Shown here: positions 18,559 to 27,241 of the stretch, one piece after another
Layout: every line of letters begins with the position of its first letter
Numbering within the stretch: the stretch's first letter is position 1
Assembly (NCBI GenBank): GCA_963733915.1
Contig: CAVTEP010000011.1
Location: forward strand, 620,001 to 684,000
Direction of reading: 5' to 3'
Length of the DNA stretch: 64,000 bases
Source: Sulfomarinibacter sp963733915
Lineage (GTDB): Bacteria > Acidobacteriota > Thermoanaerobaculia > Thermoanaerobaculales > Sulfomarinibacteraceae
Position numbers and translations under genes: made by a program
Notes under the pieces: generated by a model
Told to the model about the DNA's origin: nothing
Databases searched by the model: none
The model's input: the letters and a program-made list of their open reading frames with translations, nothing else

Positions 18559-21078
18559 ATGGCTCTCAAATGGCTGCGCGACAATCTGCGTCATCTCAAG
18601 TTCATCCTCTGGGGTGTGGTCGCGGTCTTCGTGCTGTTGGTCTTTGTCGACTGGGGTTCGGGTCGCGGCAGCGGTGGAGGAGGAGGTGTGGTTGCGGTTC
18701 GGGTCGGCGACCGGACGGTTTCGGAAGCTGAGTTTCTCGAAGAGATGCGACTTCTCAACCAACGCTTTTCTCAGATCTATGGTGATCGCTGGAACGAGTT
18801 GCGCGACCAGGTCGATCTCGCCGGACAGACCGCGAGCTACCTGATCGACCGCGAACTGCAGATCAGCGAGGCGCAACGCATCGGCATCACGGTCTCCAGC
18901 GAAGAGCTGCAGGAGGCAATCCTCGAGTACCCGGCCTTTCGACGCGACGATGGTCAGTTTGTCGGTGCCGACACTTACAAACGCATCCTCCGCGCCACGT
19001 TTCGGATGTCCGCTGAAGACTTCGAGCAGCGTCTGACCGAAGACCTGCTGGTCGGCAAGCTCAACACATTGGCCGAGCGCAACGTGTGGATCAGTGACTC
19101 GGAAGTCGAGCGCGAGGTCCGTCGGCAGCGCGAAGTTGCCAATTTCGATGTGATCCAACTGCGCTACGAGCCGTTCCTCAGCGAGGTTGAGATTTCCGAA
19201 AACGACGCCCGTGCGGCCTTTGAAGCAAGCGCGGAGACCTACCGGCGGGACGAGGAGCGGGTCATTCGGTATCTGCTGGTGGAGACCTCGCGGTTGCGTC
19301 GGCTGTTGGCGGTTGACGATGCCGACCTGCGTGAGTATTACGAACAGCATGTCGATGAGTTCCTCGAGGACGAGCAGGCCAACGCCCGCCATATCCTGAT
19401 CCGCGTCAACCCTGACGCCACGGAAGTCCAGCGAGGGGAAGCGGAATTGCGGGCCAACGGCGTTGCGACCATCGCCAGGTCCGGCGCCGATTTCGCAGCC
19501 CTCGCTCAAGAACATTCTGAGGACCCCGGTTCCAAGGACCTCGGCGGCGATCTCGGGTGGTTCGGGCGCGGGCGTATGGTCCCGGAGTTCGATCAAGCGG
19601 TGTTTGCGGCCAAACCTGGAGATATCGTGGGTCCGATCAGGTCTCAGTTCGGCTATCACATCATCCAGGTTGAAGGCTTCCGGCCGGAGCACCAGCGGCC
19701 GTTCGAGGAGGTACAGGAGCAGGTGCGTTTCAGGGTCCTGGAGGGGCGCGCGTCGGTCGAGGCCGAGACCCGTGCCGCAATGCTGGCGCGCCGCCTCGAG
19801 GCGGAGAATCCGCAGACCGAGGAACAGTGGCAGACGATCGCCGACGAGGATGAGGCGGTGGTACTCAATCAGAGCCCGCCGTTCGGCGCCGGCCAGCCGA
19901 TTCCAGGTGCGTCGGAGGGACCGGATCTCGCCAACGACGCGTTTTCTGTCGAGATCGGCGAAATACGTGGACCGATTCCCGTGGCACGCGGCTGGATCGT
20001 GTGGCAGCTCGAAGATGTCCGTGAAGCGGGCATTCCCCCCTTCGAAGATGTGCGTGCCGCGGTTGAGCAGGAGCTGCGGCGGGAGCGCGCGATCGATCGC
20101 GCGAGCGCTCGTGGCCAGCTCCTCGCCGAGCGGTGGCGCGCCGGAGAGGAGGGGGCGGCCCTGGCGGCCGAGTTCGACTCGACCGTGGTCAAGGCCGCCG
20201 ACCATCGGCGCGGGTCACCGATCGGCGCCATCGGGGTGCTGGCGACCGTCGACAATGCGGTCTTTGCTGCGCGGGAGGGCGAGGTGGTTGGACCGGTCAG
20301 GGCCGGGTTCGGCGGTGTGGTGATCGCCAGGGTGGAGGCGCTTGAGTTGATGGATCCGGCCGAACTCGAGAGCCAGCTCGACGCGGTCCGGGCCCGATTC
20401 ATGGCCGAGCGGGCGGGCCAGCTGATGCGGTCGATCCTCAACGAGCGCCGTCGAGACACGGTGGTCACCGTCGACAACGAGCTCCTCCAGCGGTTTCGCT
20501 CCCAGCCGCTCATGATCGGACGTCTCGAGGGCCGCGTCCACCGGGTGGACCCGGGCACGGTCCTGATCGACGTCGGTGGGGTCGGCTATCTGGTCTCGAC
20601 CACCTTGCGCGCGTTCCAGTCGCTTGCACCTGGCGAATGCGCGACCCTGTGGATCCACACCCAGGTTCGCGATGACGCCATCGTGCTCTTCGGGTTTCCG
20701 GACCGGGACGAGCTCGAGGCCTTCGAGAGGCTGATCTCCGTTGCCGGCGTCGGCCCGCGAATCGCGCTTGGGGTGTTGTCGGCATTGACCGCCGCTGAGC
20801 TCGCCGCGACGGTCGAAACCGGCGATCTTGCACGCCTGCAGCGAACACCAGGGGTCGGCCGCAAGACGGCGGAACGGATTCTGCTGGAGCTCAAAGACCG
20901 CCTCATCTCGGCTGGGGGCGGAACCGACAGCCGGCGAATCGATGCGGTGTCGGCGCTCGTCAACCTCGGCTACTCGCAGCGCGACGCGACACGCTCCATC
21001 GATGCGGCGTGGTCGGAGGCCGGAGACGGCGATCTCGGTGAGCTTCTGCGGCTCGCCCTCAAGAAGCTGACCCGCTGA
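18559..21078 (+). CDS. ppiD-ruvA: PpiD/SurA-type periplasmic peptidyl-prolyl isomerase read in frame into RuvA
   Basis: One uninterrupted frame of 839 codons contains two unlike proteins. Residues 1-651 are a PpiD-like chaperone: membrane anchor (about 13-34), SurA-type N-domain, a parvulin PPIase domain from about residue 276 (ARHILIRV ... GGDLGWFGRGRMVPEF ... YHIIQVEG), and further PPIase-like and helical segments. Residues 652-839 are a complete RuvA, starting MIGRLEGRVHRVDPG, with the OB fold, two HhH motifs (VAGVGPRIA, TPGVGRKTA) and domain III. RuvA binds Holliday junctions in the cytoplasm, whereas PpiD faces the periplasm. No stop and no clear ribosome site occurs between them. GGAGG at 18548-18552 precedes the first ATG. 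ruvB follows. RuvA may also be made from the internal ATG at 20512. Confidence 0.85.
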   Translation: MALKWLRDNLRHLKFILWGVVAVFVLLVFVDWGSGRGSGGGGGVVAVRVGDRTVSEAEFLEEMRLLNQRFSQIYGDRWNELRDQVDLAGQTASYLIDRELQISEAQRIGITVSSEELQEAILEYPAFRRDDGQFVGADTYKRILRATFRMSAEDFEQRLTEDLLVGKLNTLAERNVWISDSEVEREVRRQREVANFDVIQLRYEPFLSEVEISENDARAAFEASAETYRRDEERVIRYLLVETSRLRRLLAVDDADLREYYEQHVDEFLEDEQANARHILIRVNPDATEVQRGEAELRANGVATIARSGADFAALAQEHSEDPGSKDLGGDLGWFGRGRMVPEFDQAVFAAKPGDIVGPIRSQFGYHIIQVEGFRPEHQRPFEEVQEQVRFRVLEGRASVEAETRAAMLARRLEAENPQTEEQWQTIADEDEAVVLNQSPPFGAGQPIPGASEGPDLANDAFSVEIGEIRGPIPVARGWIVWQLEDVREAGIPPFEDVRAAVEQELRRERAIDRASARGQLLAERWRAGEEGAALAAEFDSTVVKAADHRRGSPIGAIGVLATVDNAVFAAREGEVVGPVRAGFGGVVIARVEALELMDPAELESQLDAVRARFMAERAGQLMRSILNERRRDTVVTVDNELLQRFRSQPLMIGRLEGRVHRVDPGTVLIDVGGVGYLVSTTLRAFQSLAPGECATLWIHTQVRDDAIVLFGFPDRDELEAFERLISVAGVGPRIALGVLSALTAAELAATVETGDLARLQRTPGVGRKTAERILLELKDRLISAGGGTDSRRIDAVSALVNLGYSQRDATRSIDAAWSEAGDGDLGELLRLALKKLTR

Positions 21079-21294
21079 CGACCCCCCTCCCTGCGACGAA
21101 AAGGAGAAAAGGAGAAGAGGGGAAGGGGGGACCACCCACTCTCCCACTGTTCCCCGACCTCGACCGCCCCTGCTCCTTCTCCCCTTTTCCCCTTCTCACA
21201 GTCTCGCCCGCCCACCCCACTTGACCGCGTCCTGGATCCTGCATCCTGAACCCTGGTGGTTGGTTGGGTGGCGCCGTTAGGGTAGAGTCGAAGC
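21079..21294. other. Spacer with purine run, pyrimidine run and CCTG repeats
   Basis: No gene is seen here. A 34-base purine-only run (21098-21131) is followed about 40 bases later by a 25-base pyrimidine-only run (21173-21197); the two are imperfectly complementary and could pair. Then comes a run with repeated CCTG words (about 21231-21256). The composition is unlike the flanking genes. Confidence 0.6.
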
Positions 21295-22329
21295 GTGATC
21301 GACGAAGTGCTCAGCACCGAACCACAGCCCGAAGAACATCGAATCGAGGAGTCGCTGCGACCGCGGCAGCTCTCCGAGTTCGTAGGTCAGGACCGTCTGA
21401 AGACCAATCTGGGAGTCTTCATAAAAGCCGCTCGCGACCGCGACGAGGCTCTCGATCACGCCCTGTTCTTTGGGCCGCCGGGGTTGGGCAAGACCACCCT
21501 CGCCAACATCGTCGCCCACGAGATGCACGCCGAGATCCACTGCACCTCGGGACCGGTTCTGGAGCGAGCGGGAGATCTCGCGGCGATGCTCACCAACCTG
21601 CAGGCGGGGGACGTGCTCTTCATCGACGAGATCCATCGCCTGCCGCCGGCGGTGGAGGAAATTCTCTACCCGGCGATGGAGGACTTCGAGCTCGATCTCG
21701 TGATCGGCCAGGGCCCCGCGGCGCGCAGCGTACGCCTGAAGCTGCCTCGATTCACCCTGATCGGCGCCACCACCCGAACCGGCCTCTTGACTGCACCGCT
21801 GCGCGACCGCTTCGGAATCGTCCATAGACTCGAGTTTTATCCAGGCAATGACCTGGCGGTTATCGTCGAGCGTTCGGCCGGGATTCTCGGAATCCCAGTG
21901 GTTTCGGAGGCGACGGTCGAAATCGCGAAACGAGCTCGCGGAACACCACGCGTCGCCAACCGCTTGCTGCGCCGGGTCCGTGACTTTGCACATCATCTCG
22001 GGAGCGCGACCGTCACCCTCGAAGCGACTCAATGGGGTCTCGAGCAGATGGAGGTCGACGCGTTCGGTCTCGATCACCTCGATCGCCAACTGTTGATGAC
22101 AATCATCGATGTCTACGGCGGTGGCCCGGTGGGACTCAGGGCCCTCGCCGCCTCGATCGGCGAGGACCGGGGCACGCTCGAGGATATTCACGAGCCCTAC
22201 CTGCTGCAAATCGGAATGCTGCAACGGACGCCACGCGGGCGCACCGTGACCGCCGGCGCCTATCGCCACCTTGGGCTCGAGCCACGAGGCCCGGCCGAAA
22301 ACCTCTTCACGGGGCAGGAGTCTGATTGA
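21295..22329 (+). CDS. ruvB: Holliday junction branch migration helicase RuvB
   Basis: The 344-residue AAA+ motor drives branch migration with RuvA. Conserved elements are the N-terminal ESLRPRQLSEFVGQ, Walker A GPPGLGKTTLA, Walker B LFIDEIHRL, sensor-1 GATTRTGLL and the C-terminal winged-helix segment ending TPRGRTVT. It starts with GTG at 21295. Its stop overlaps the TTG start of the next gene by four bases (TTGA). ruvA lies upstream as the C-terminal part of the PpiD frame, and ruvC is 38 kb away in this window. Confidence 0.96.
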   Translation: MIDEVLSTEPQPEEHRIEESLRPRQLSEFVGQDRLKTNLGVFIKAARDRDEALDHALFFGPPGLGKTTLANIVAHEMHAEIHCTSGPVLERAGDLAAMLTNLQAGDVLFIDEIHRLPPAVEEILYPAMEDFELDLVIGQGPAARSVRLKLPRFTLIGATTRTGLLTAPLRDRFGIVHRLEFYPGNDLAVIVERSAGILGIPVVSEATVEIAKRARGTPRVANRLLRRVRDFAHHLGSATVTLEATQWGLEQMEVDAFGLDHLDRQLLMTIIDVYGGGPVGLRALAASIGEDRGTLEDIHEPYLLQIGMLQRTPRGRTVTAGAYRHLGLEPRGPAENLFTGQESD

Positions 22330-23234
22330 TTCGAGTGCCGCTCATCCTGAACCCAACGGCGGGTGGTGGTCGGTTGCTGCGCGTCCTCGGTGCGGCCACC
22401 CGTGCCGCCGAGCTCACCGGGCACGCACTGGAGGTTTGGGAAACCCGCGGTCCGAGCCATGCAGCCGAGCTCGCCAGCCTGGCAGCCGACCGCGGAGAGC
22501 CCCTGGTCCTCGCATTTGGCGGTGATGGCACCTACAACGAGGTCGCCCGCGGCCTCGTCGGCAGCTCCACGAGCCTCGGCGTCGTGCCCGGAGGGACCAC
22601 ATCGGTTCTGGCATACGAGTTTGGCGTCCCCAGACCGGCGCCGCGCGCGGTAGCCGCCCTGCTTGCAGGCGAAGATCGCGCGATGCGGGTTGGGCAGAGC
22701 GACCGCGGAGACCTCGTGCTCTTGATGTTGTCGGCGGGGCCGGATTCGTACGTCCTCGAGCGACTGCGGCCATCATTCAAACGTCTTGGCGGAAGGGTTG
22801 GTGTCGCGCTGCAGGCCATCGTCGAGACGGTCGGCACGAACGAATTTCAGCGGGTGCGGGTGGTGACCGATGACACCATCGATGAGGCCGGATGGGTGAT
22901 CGTCGGCAACTCGCGGTGTTATGCAGGTCGACACCATGCGACCCCGGGCGCCGATCCCTTTCGCGGAGACCTCGAGGTGGTGGCGCAGCGGAACTCGGGG
23001 CGCAGGGCGGCGGCCACTTTTCTGCTGGGTATACCGAGCGGCCGCCACCTTCGGCGGCCTGACGTCGTGCGTATGAGAGTGGCGGCGGTGCGGTTGGAGC
23101 CGGCTGTGAGCGAGGCAGCGGTGCCGTACCAGGTGGATGGCGATGTCGTCGGCGTGCTGCCGGTCGAGGTCGGGATCGATCCGCGACCGCTCATGGTGCG
23201 GATCCCGGCCGACACGTGCGACGTGAAACGTTAA
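22326..23234 (+). CDS. Diacylglycerol/lipid kinase family protein
   Basis: The 302-residue protein has the DAGK catalytic fold. Near the N-terminus it has ILNPTAGGG. The nucleotide motif GGDGTYNEVARGL follows, then GVVPGGTTSVLA, and a C-terminal half with VDGDVVGVLPVEV. Typical members have GGDGTxNEV and GGTxNdxA; here the second motif reads GGTTSVLA, with Ser replacing the usual Asn. Family members phosphorylate diacylglycerol, sphingoid bases or undecaprenol-like lipids; the substrate here is unknown. It starts with TTG inside the ruvB stop. The stop abuts the first base of a 176-bp inverted-repeat element. Confidence 0.85.
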   Translation: MIRVPLILNPTAGGGRLLRVLGAATRAAELTGHALEVWETRGPSHAAELASLAADRGEPLVLAFGGDGTYNEVARGLVGSSTSLGVVPGGTTSVLAYEFGVPRPAPRAVAALLAGEDRAMRVGQSDRGDLVLLMLSAGPDSYVLERLRPSFKRLGGRVGVALQAIVETVGTNEFQRVRVVTDDTIDEAGWVIVGNSRCYAGRHHATPGADPFRGDLEVVAQRNSGRRAAATFLLGIPSGRHLRRPDVVRMRVAAVRLEPAVSEAAVPYQVDGDVVGVLPVEVGIDPRPLMVRIPADTCDVKR

Positions 23235-23410
23235 CCTGCATATCTCACCAGCTTTCTGCTGCGGGCGACGATGCACCGCGCCCGGCGGCGTTTTCTCGCC
23301 TCGCGGTGCTCCACGTACTGTCGAGTACGCGTCCGCGCCCCTCGGGTCGTAAACTCCACCGGGCACGGCACCTGGCCGCCCTCGCGACAAAACCCGGTGA
23401 GATATGCAGG
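23235..23410. repeat. 176-bp inverted-repeat element, copy 1
   Basis: The element is bounded by perfect 15-bp terminal inverted repeats, CCTGCATATCTCACC at 23235 and GGTGAGATATGCAGG ending at 23410. It fills exactly the gap between the stop of the lipid-kinase gene and the stop of the converging cysK. The inner part holds GTACTGTCGAGTAC, a second small inverted repeat. A second copy of the same length lies at 28401-28576. It encodes no protein. Size, TIRs and copy number suggest a MITE-like or REP/BIME-like element that could also work as a two-way terminator. Confidence 0.85.
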
Positions 23411-24334
23411 CTAAGCGAACAATTCGGTCGAAAAATAGCGCTCAGCAGTCGAGGGCGCGACAAAGACGACCAGCTTGCCGGCCATATTCGGCCGCGCCGC
23501 GAGCTCGAGGGCAGCGGCGCACGCGGCGCCGGAGGAAATGCCCCCCAGGATCCCTTCCTCCCGCGCAAGGCGGCGGGCGGTCGCAAAAGCCTGGTCGTTG
23601 CTGACCGTTACGACCTCGTCGATCACTGACCGGTCGAGGTTCTCAGGAAGAAACCCGGCGCCGATACCCTGGATCTTGTGCGATCCAGGCTCGCCGCCCG
23701 ACAAGACCGGCGAGTCGGAGGGTTCCACCGCGACAATGTGGATCAACGGCCGCAGCTTGCGCCACACCCGGCCGACTCCGGTGATCGTGCCGCCGGTGCC
23801 GACTCCGGCGACGAATACATCCATCTGCCCGTCGGTGTCCTGCCAGAGCTCGAGAGCGGTCGTGGTGGCATGGATCTCGGGATTGGTGGGGTTGGAGAAC
23901 TGCCGCGGTTCGACGGCGCCGGGTATCTCCGCCAGCAGCTCCTCCGCGCGGGCCGCCGCGCCCCGCATGCCGTCGGCGGCGGGCGTTCGGTGGATCTCAG
24001 CGCCCAGGAGCTCGAGCACCTTACGTCGTTCGGAGGACATCGACTCCGGCATGGTCAGGACACACCGGTAGCCCCGGGCGGCCGCTACCATGGCGAGGGC
24101 GATGCCGGTGTTGCCCGAGGTCGCCTCGACGATCGTCGACCTCCCCGGCACCAGCTTGCCCTCGCGCTCGAGGGCCTCGACCATCGCGACCCCGATCCGG
24201 TCTTTGACCGAATGCGCCGGGTTGAAGAACTCGAGCTTGGCGACAACTTGAGCGTCAAGCTCGGCCGCCATGCGATTGAGACGCACCAGCGGCGTGTTTC
24301 CTATGAGGCGCGTGATGTCAGTTGCGATGTGCAT
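23411..24334 (-). CDS. cysK: Cysteine synthase (O-acetylserine sulfhydrylase)
   Basis: The 307-residue PLP enzyme makes cysteine from O-acetylserine and sulfide. The start region is ITRLIGNTPLVRLN. The PLP lysine is in NPAHSVKDR, the substrate loop is EATSGNTGIALA, the phosphate cup is GVGTGGTITGVG, and GISSGAACAAAL is near the C-terminus. I place the start at the ATG at 24334, which follows GAGGAG closely; a TTG at 24364 would add ten residues. It converges on the lipid-kinase gene with only the inverted-repeat element between them. It diverges from pta. Confidence 0.93.
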   Translation of the reverse strand: MHIATDITRLIGNTPLVRLNRMAAELDAQVVAKLEFFNPAHSVKDRIGVAMVEALEREGKLVPGRSTIVEATSGNTGIALAMVAAARGYRCVLTMPESMSSERRKVLELLGAEIHRTPAADGMRGAAARAEELLAEIPGAVEPRQFSNPTNPEIHATTTALELWQDTDGQMDVFVAGVGTGGTITGVGRVWRKLRPLIHIVAVEPSDSPVLSGGEPGSHKIQGIGAGFLPENLDRSVIDEVVTVSNDQAFATARRLAREEGILGGISSGAACAAALELAARPNMAGKLVVFVAPSTAERYFSTELFA

Positions 24335-24422
24335 GATCTCCTCGATATGCCCCTCGAGAGACAACAGCCGGGCGCGGCCAGGGCTTCCCGCGCTGGGTTA
24401 CAATGGCTGCCGGGGAGGAGTC

Positions 24423-25412
24423 ATGGGCTTTGTCGAAGGGCTCGAGGCCCGCGCGGCGGCCGTTGGCGGCCGAATCGTGTTTGCCGAAGGACACGATCAA
24501 CGGGTTGTCGAGGCCGCAGGCGTTCTGATTGCGGGCGGGAGTCTCGGTGTGACCGTGTTGTGCCCTGCCAAGGAGCAACAGGCCGCACACAAGAAGCTCA
24601 CGAAGTCAGGAGTCGAGGTCGTGGACCCGGCAACCGACCAGCGACGAGAAGAGCTCGCCGAATTCCTGCACGAACGACGCGCCGCCAAGGGCCTGTCTCG
24701 GGACGAGGCGCTGACGGCGACGCTCGACCCTCTCTACTTCGCATCGCTGTTGGTCGCGACCGGGATGGCCGACGCCTCGGTCGGCGGCGCCGTTCGTACC
24801 ACCGCCGATACGGTGCGCGCCGCCCTCCACTGCATCGGACCCGCACCGGGACTGCGTACCGTTTCGTCGGCATTTATCATGGTCCACCCGGATCCGAGGT
24901 GGGGCGACCAAGGAGTGATGGTCTTTGCCGACTGCGCTGTGCTCCCGGATCCGGACCCCATCCAACTGGCCGAGATCGCAATGTCGGCGGCTGCCACCTA
25001 TCGCTCGATCGTCGGCGGCGAACCGCGGGTTGCTTTGCTTTCATTTTCCACCAAAGGTTCGGCCGAGCACCCGATGGTGACCAAGGTGACGGCGGCGCTC
25101 GCCGAACTGGAGCGCCGGAAACCGGGCTTTGTCTTCGACGGCGAGCTCCAGCTCGACGCCGCCTTGTTGTCCAGCATCGGCGAGCGCAAGGCGCCCGGGT
25201 CCGCGGTCGCGGGTAGGGCGAACGTGCTCGTTTTTCCCGATCTCAATGCCGGCAATATCACGTACAAGGCGGTCGAACGGCTGGGCGGTGCTCGGGCCCT
25301 GGGGCCGCTCATCCAGGGTCTTGCCCGGCCGGCAAACGACCTCAGTCGCGGTTGTTCCGCGGGCGACATCGTGCAGACGAGTCTCTTGAGTATGCTCCAG
25401 GCGAAGGGGTAA
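24423..25412 (+). CDS. pta: Phosphate acetyltransferase
   Basis: The 329-residue enzyme interconverts acetyl-CoA and acetyl phosphate. It is the short, Pta-domain-only type. Family phrases are IVFAEGHDQRVVEAA, MADASVGGAVRTTADTVRAAL, SFSTKGSAEHPMVTKV, the G-E-L-Q-L-D-A motif and FPDLNAGNITYKAVERLGG. A GGGAGGAG ribosome site precedes the ATG. No ackA lies nearby. The stop is six bases before purD, so both may be co-transcribed. Confidence 0.93.
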   Translation: MGFVEGLEARAAAVGGRIVFAEGHDQRVVEAAGVLIAGGSLGVTVLCPAKEQQAAHKKLTKSGVEVVDPATDQRREELAEFLHERRAAKGLSRDEALTATLDPLYFASLLVATGMADASVGGAVRTTADTVRAALHCIGPAPGLRTVSSAFIMVHPDPRWGDQGVMVFADCAVLPDPDPIQLAEIAMSAAATYRSIVGGEPRVALLSFSTKGSAEHPMVTKVTAALAELERRKPGFVFDGELQLDAALLSSIGERKAPGSAVAGRANVLVFPDLNAGNITYKAVERLGGARALGPLIQGLARPANDLSRGCSAGDIVQTSLLSMLQAKG

Positions 25413-25418
25413 GAGCCG

Positions 25419-26708
25419 ATGCGTGTGCTGGTTCTCGGATCCGGGGCTCGCGAGCATGCGATCGTCCATGCCCTGCGTCGATCGCAAGGTGTGAGCTACC
25501 TTTTTGCGGCCCCAGGCAACCCCGGGATCGCACAGGCGGCGGACCTGTTGTCGTTGTCGTCGAATGATCTGCCGGGCGTCGCCGAGGCGGCCGAAGATCT
25601 GCGCATCGACATTACGATCGTCGGCCCCGAGATCCCCTTGGCAATGGGCATCGCCGACGAGTTCGAGCGTCGCGGGCTGCGCCTCTTCGGACCGGTGCGG
25701 GCCGCCGCCGAGCTCGAGTCGAGCAAGGTCTTCGCCAAGGAGTTCTGCCAGCGGCACGGCATTCCGACTGCCAAGGCGATCTGCGTGCGCACCCGCGATG
25801 AAGCCGCCGCCGCGGTGCGCAGCTTTGGGGCACCTGTGGTGTTCAAAGCCGACGGTCTTGCGGCCGGCAAGGGCGTCCTCATGGTTCGCAATGAGGACGA
25901 CCTCGAGCGGGCCGTGGAAGCGTTTTTCGAGCAGCGTCGATTCGGTGATGCGGGTGACAGGGTGCTGGTCGAGGAGTGGCTCGAGGGCGACGAGGTCTCG
26001 TACATGGTGATCTCGGACGGCACCCGCGTGGTGCCCATCGCAACCTCTCATGACTACAAACGGGCCGGGGAAAACAATCACGGAGCCAACACGGGTGGTA
26101 TGGGGGCACACTCGCCGGCGCTCGTGATTCCTCCAGGCACCAGCCGTCTGATCCTTGATGCCGTGGTTCGGCCCGCCATCGCCGGTATGGCGGCGGAGGG
26201 CCGCGAGTACCGCGGTGTTCTCTACGCCGGCCTGATGATGACTGCGGAAGGTCCGAAGGTGCTGGAGTTCAACTGCCGTCTCGGCGACCCAGAGACTCAG
26301 GCGATATTCCTGCGCCTCGACGACAATTTCGCGAGCGTCGCGCGCGATGCCGCCGACGGCGCCCTCGCGACCACGAATTTGAAGTGGCGGAAAGAGGCGG
26401 TCGCGTGCATCGTGGCGGCAGCCGCCGGTTATCCGAGCAGTCCTCGGAAGGGCGATGAGATATTCGGCATCGATGAGGCGATGGCGATGTCCGGAGTCAC
26501 GGTCTACCACGCAGGGACTCACAGCGACGGTACACGACTTGTGACTTCCGGAGGACGCGTTCTCTCGGTATGCGGGCGGGGGCCGACTCTCAACGAGGCG
26601 CTTGACGCCGCCTACGGCGGCATCGCCAAGATTCGTTATGAGGGTATGTGGTACCGCCCGGACATCGGGCGCGACACACTCGCCAAGCTCGGGGCGTCGG
26701 ATGACTGA
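25419..26708 (+). CDS. purD: Phosphoribosylamine-glycine ligase
   Basis: The 429-residue ATP-grasp enzyme performs the second step of purine synthesis, joining glycine to phosphoribosylamine. It begins MRVLVLGSGAREHAI, the standard PurD start. The ATP-grasp core has FKADGLAAGKGV, NNHGANTGGMGAHSPA and the metal site FNCRLGDPETQ. Length is normal. It is followed by purE, giving a two-gene purine pair. Confidence 0.95.
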   Translation: MRVLVLGSGAREHAIVHALRRSQGVSYLFAAPGNPGIAQAADLLSLSSNDLPGVAEAAEDLRIDITIVGPEIPLAMGIADEFERRGLRLFGPVRAAAELESSKVFAKEFCQRHGIPTAKAICVRTRDEAAAAVRSFGAPVVFKADGLAAGKGVLMVRNEDDLERAVEAFFEQRRFGDAGDRVLVEEWLEGDEVSYMVISDGTRVVPIATSHDYKRAGENNHGANTGGMGAHSPALVIPPGTSRLILDAVVRPAIAGMAAEGREYRGVLYAGLMMTAEGPKVLEFNCRLGDPETQAIFLRLDDNFASVARDAADGALATTNLKWRKEAVACIVAAAAGYPSSPRKGDEIFGIDEAMAMSGVTVYHAGTHSDGTRLVTSGGRVLSVCGRGPTLNEALDAAYGGIAKIRYEGMWYRPDIGRDTLAKLGASDD

Positions 26709-26718
26709 GGGCCCCGGA

Positions 26719-27240
26719 ATGCAGCGTGCCCAGCCAGAGGTCCTGATCCTGATGGGGTCTGCAGGTGACTGGAAATACCTACAGGGCTCGGTCGAGCTCC
26801 TGCGCGAGCTCGGGGTCAGCTTTCAGGTGCACGTGTCCTCCGCTCACCGGACGCCGCAACGGACCGTCGACCTGGTACGCGAAGCCGAAGCGGCGGGCTG
26901 CAAGGTTTTTGTCTGCGCGGCCGGCATGGCGGCGCACCTCGCGGGGGCAGTGGCCGCCCAAACCGTGCGTCCCGTGCTCGGAGTTCCGCTTCCGGGCGGG
27001 GTGATGGATGGACTTGACGCCCTCGTGTCCACCGTCCAGATGCCGGCCGGAATCCCGGTTGCGACCTTTGCGGTCGGATCTGCGGGGGCATCCAATGCCG
27101 CGTTGTTCGCAGCCCAGATCATCGGTGTCGAGAATGCCGCCGTCAAAACGGCTCTCGAGGGAATTCGGCGCACTGGAGCCGACAAAGTTGCGGCCGCCGA
27201 CGAGGCCATACAGGCCGAGATTACCGGTCGGGGCCAATAG
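26719..27240 (+). CDS. purE: N5-carboxyaminoimidazole ribonucleotide mutase
   Basis: The roughly 173-residue enzyme converts N5-CAIR to CAIR in purine synthesis. Family motifs are SSAHRTP, AGMAAHLAGAVAAQT, a QMPAGIPVATFAVG segment and NAALFAAQI. The usual G-S-x-S-D motif near the N-terminus reads GSAGDW, with Gly replacing the second Ser. I prefer the ATG at 26719, which has a GAGGG site 7 bases upstream; an ATG at 26701 overlapping the purD stop is also possible. No purK is in the window. Confidence 0.9.
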   Translation: MQRAQPEVLILMGSAGDWKYLQGSVELLRELGVSFQVHVSSAHRTPQRTVDLVREAEAAGCKVFVCAAGMAAHLAGAVAAQTVRPVLGVPLPGGVMDGLDALVSTVQMPAGIPVATFAVGSAGASNAALFAAQIIGVENAAVKTALEGIRRTGADKVAAADEAIQAEITGRGQ

Positions 27241-27241
27241 G

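Noticed and set aside
18430..20205. Long minus-strand open frame (591 codons) opposite ppiD
   Set aside because: It mirrors the codon structure of ppiD in a GC-rich genome, has no family match and no ribosome site; it is a shadow frame.
23678..25216. 512-codon plus-strand frame across cysK and pta
   Set aside because: Arg/Gly/Asp-rich composition with no domain; it runs through two real genes in other frames.
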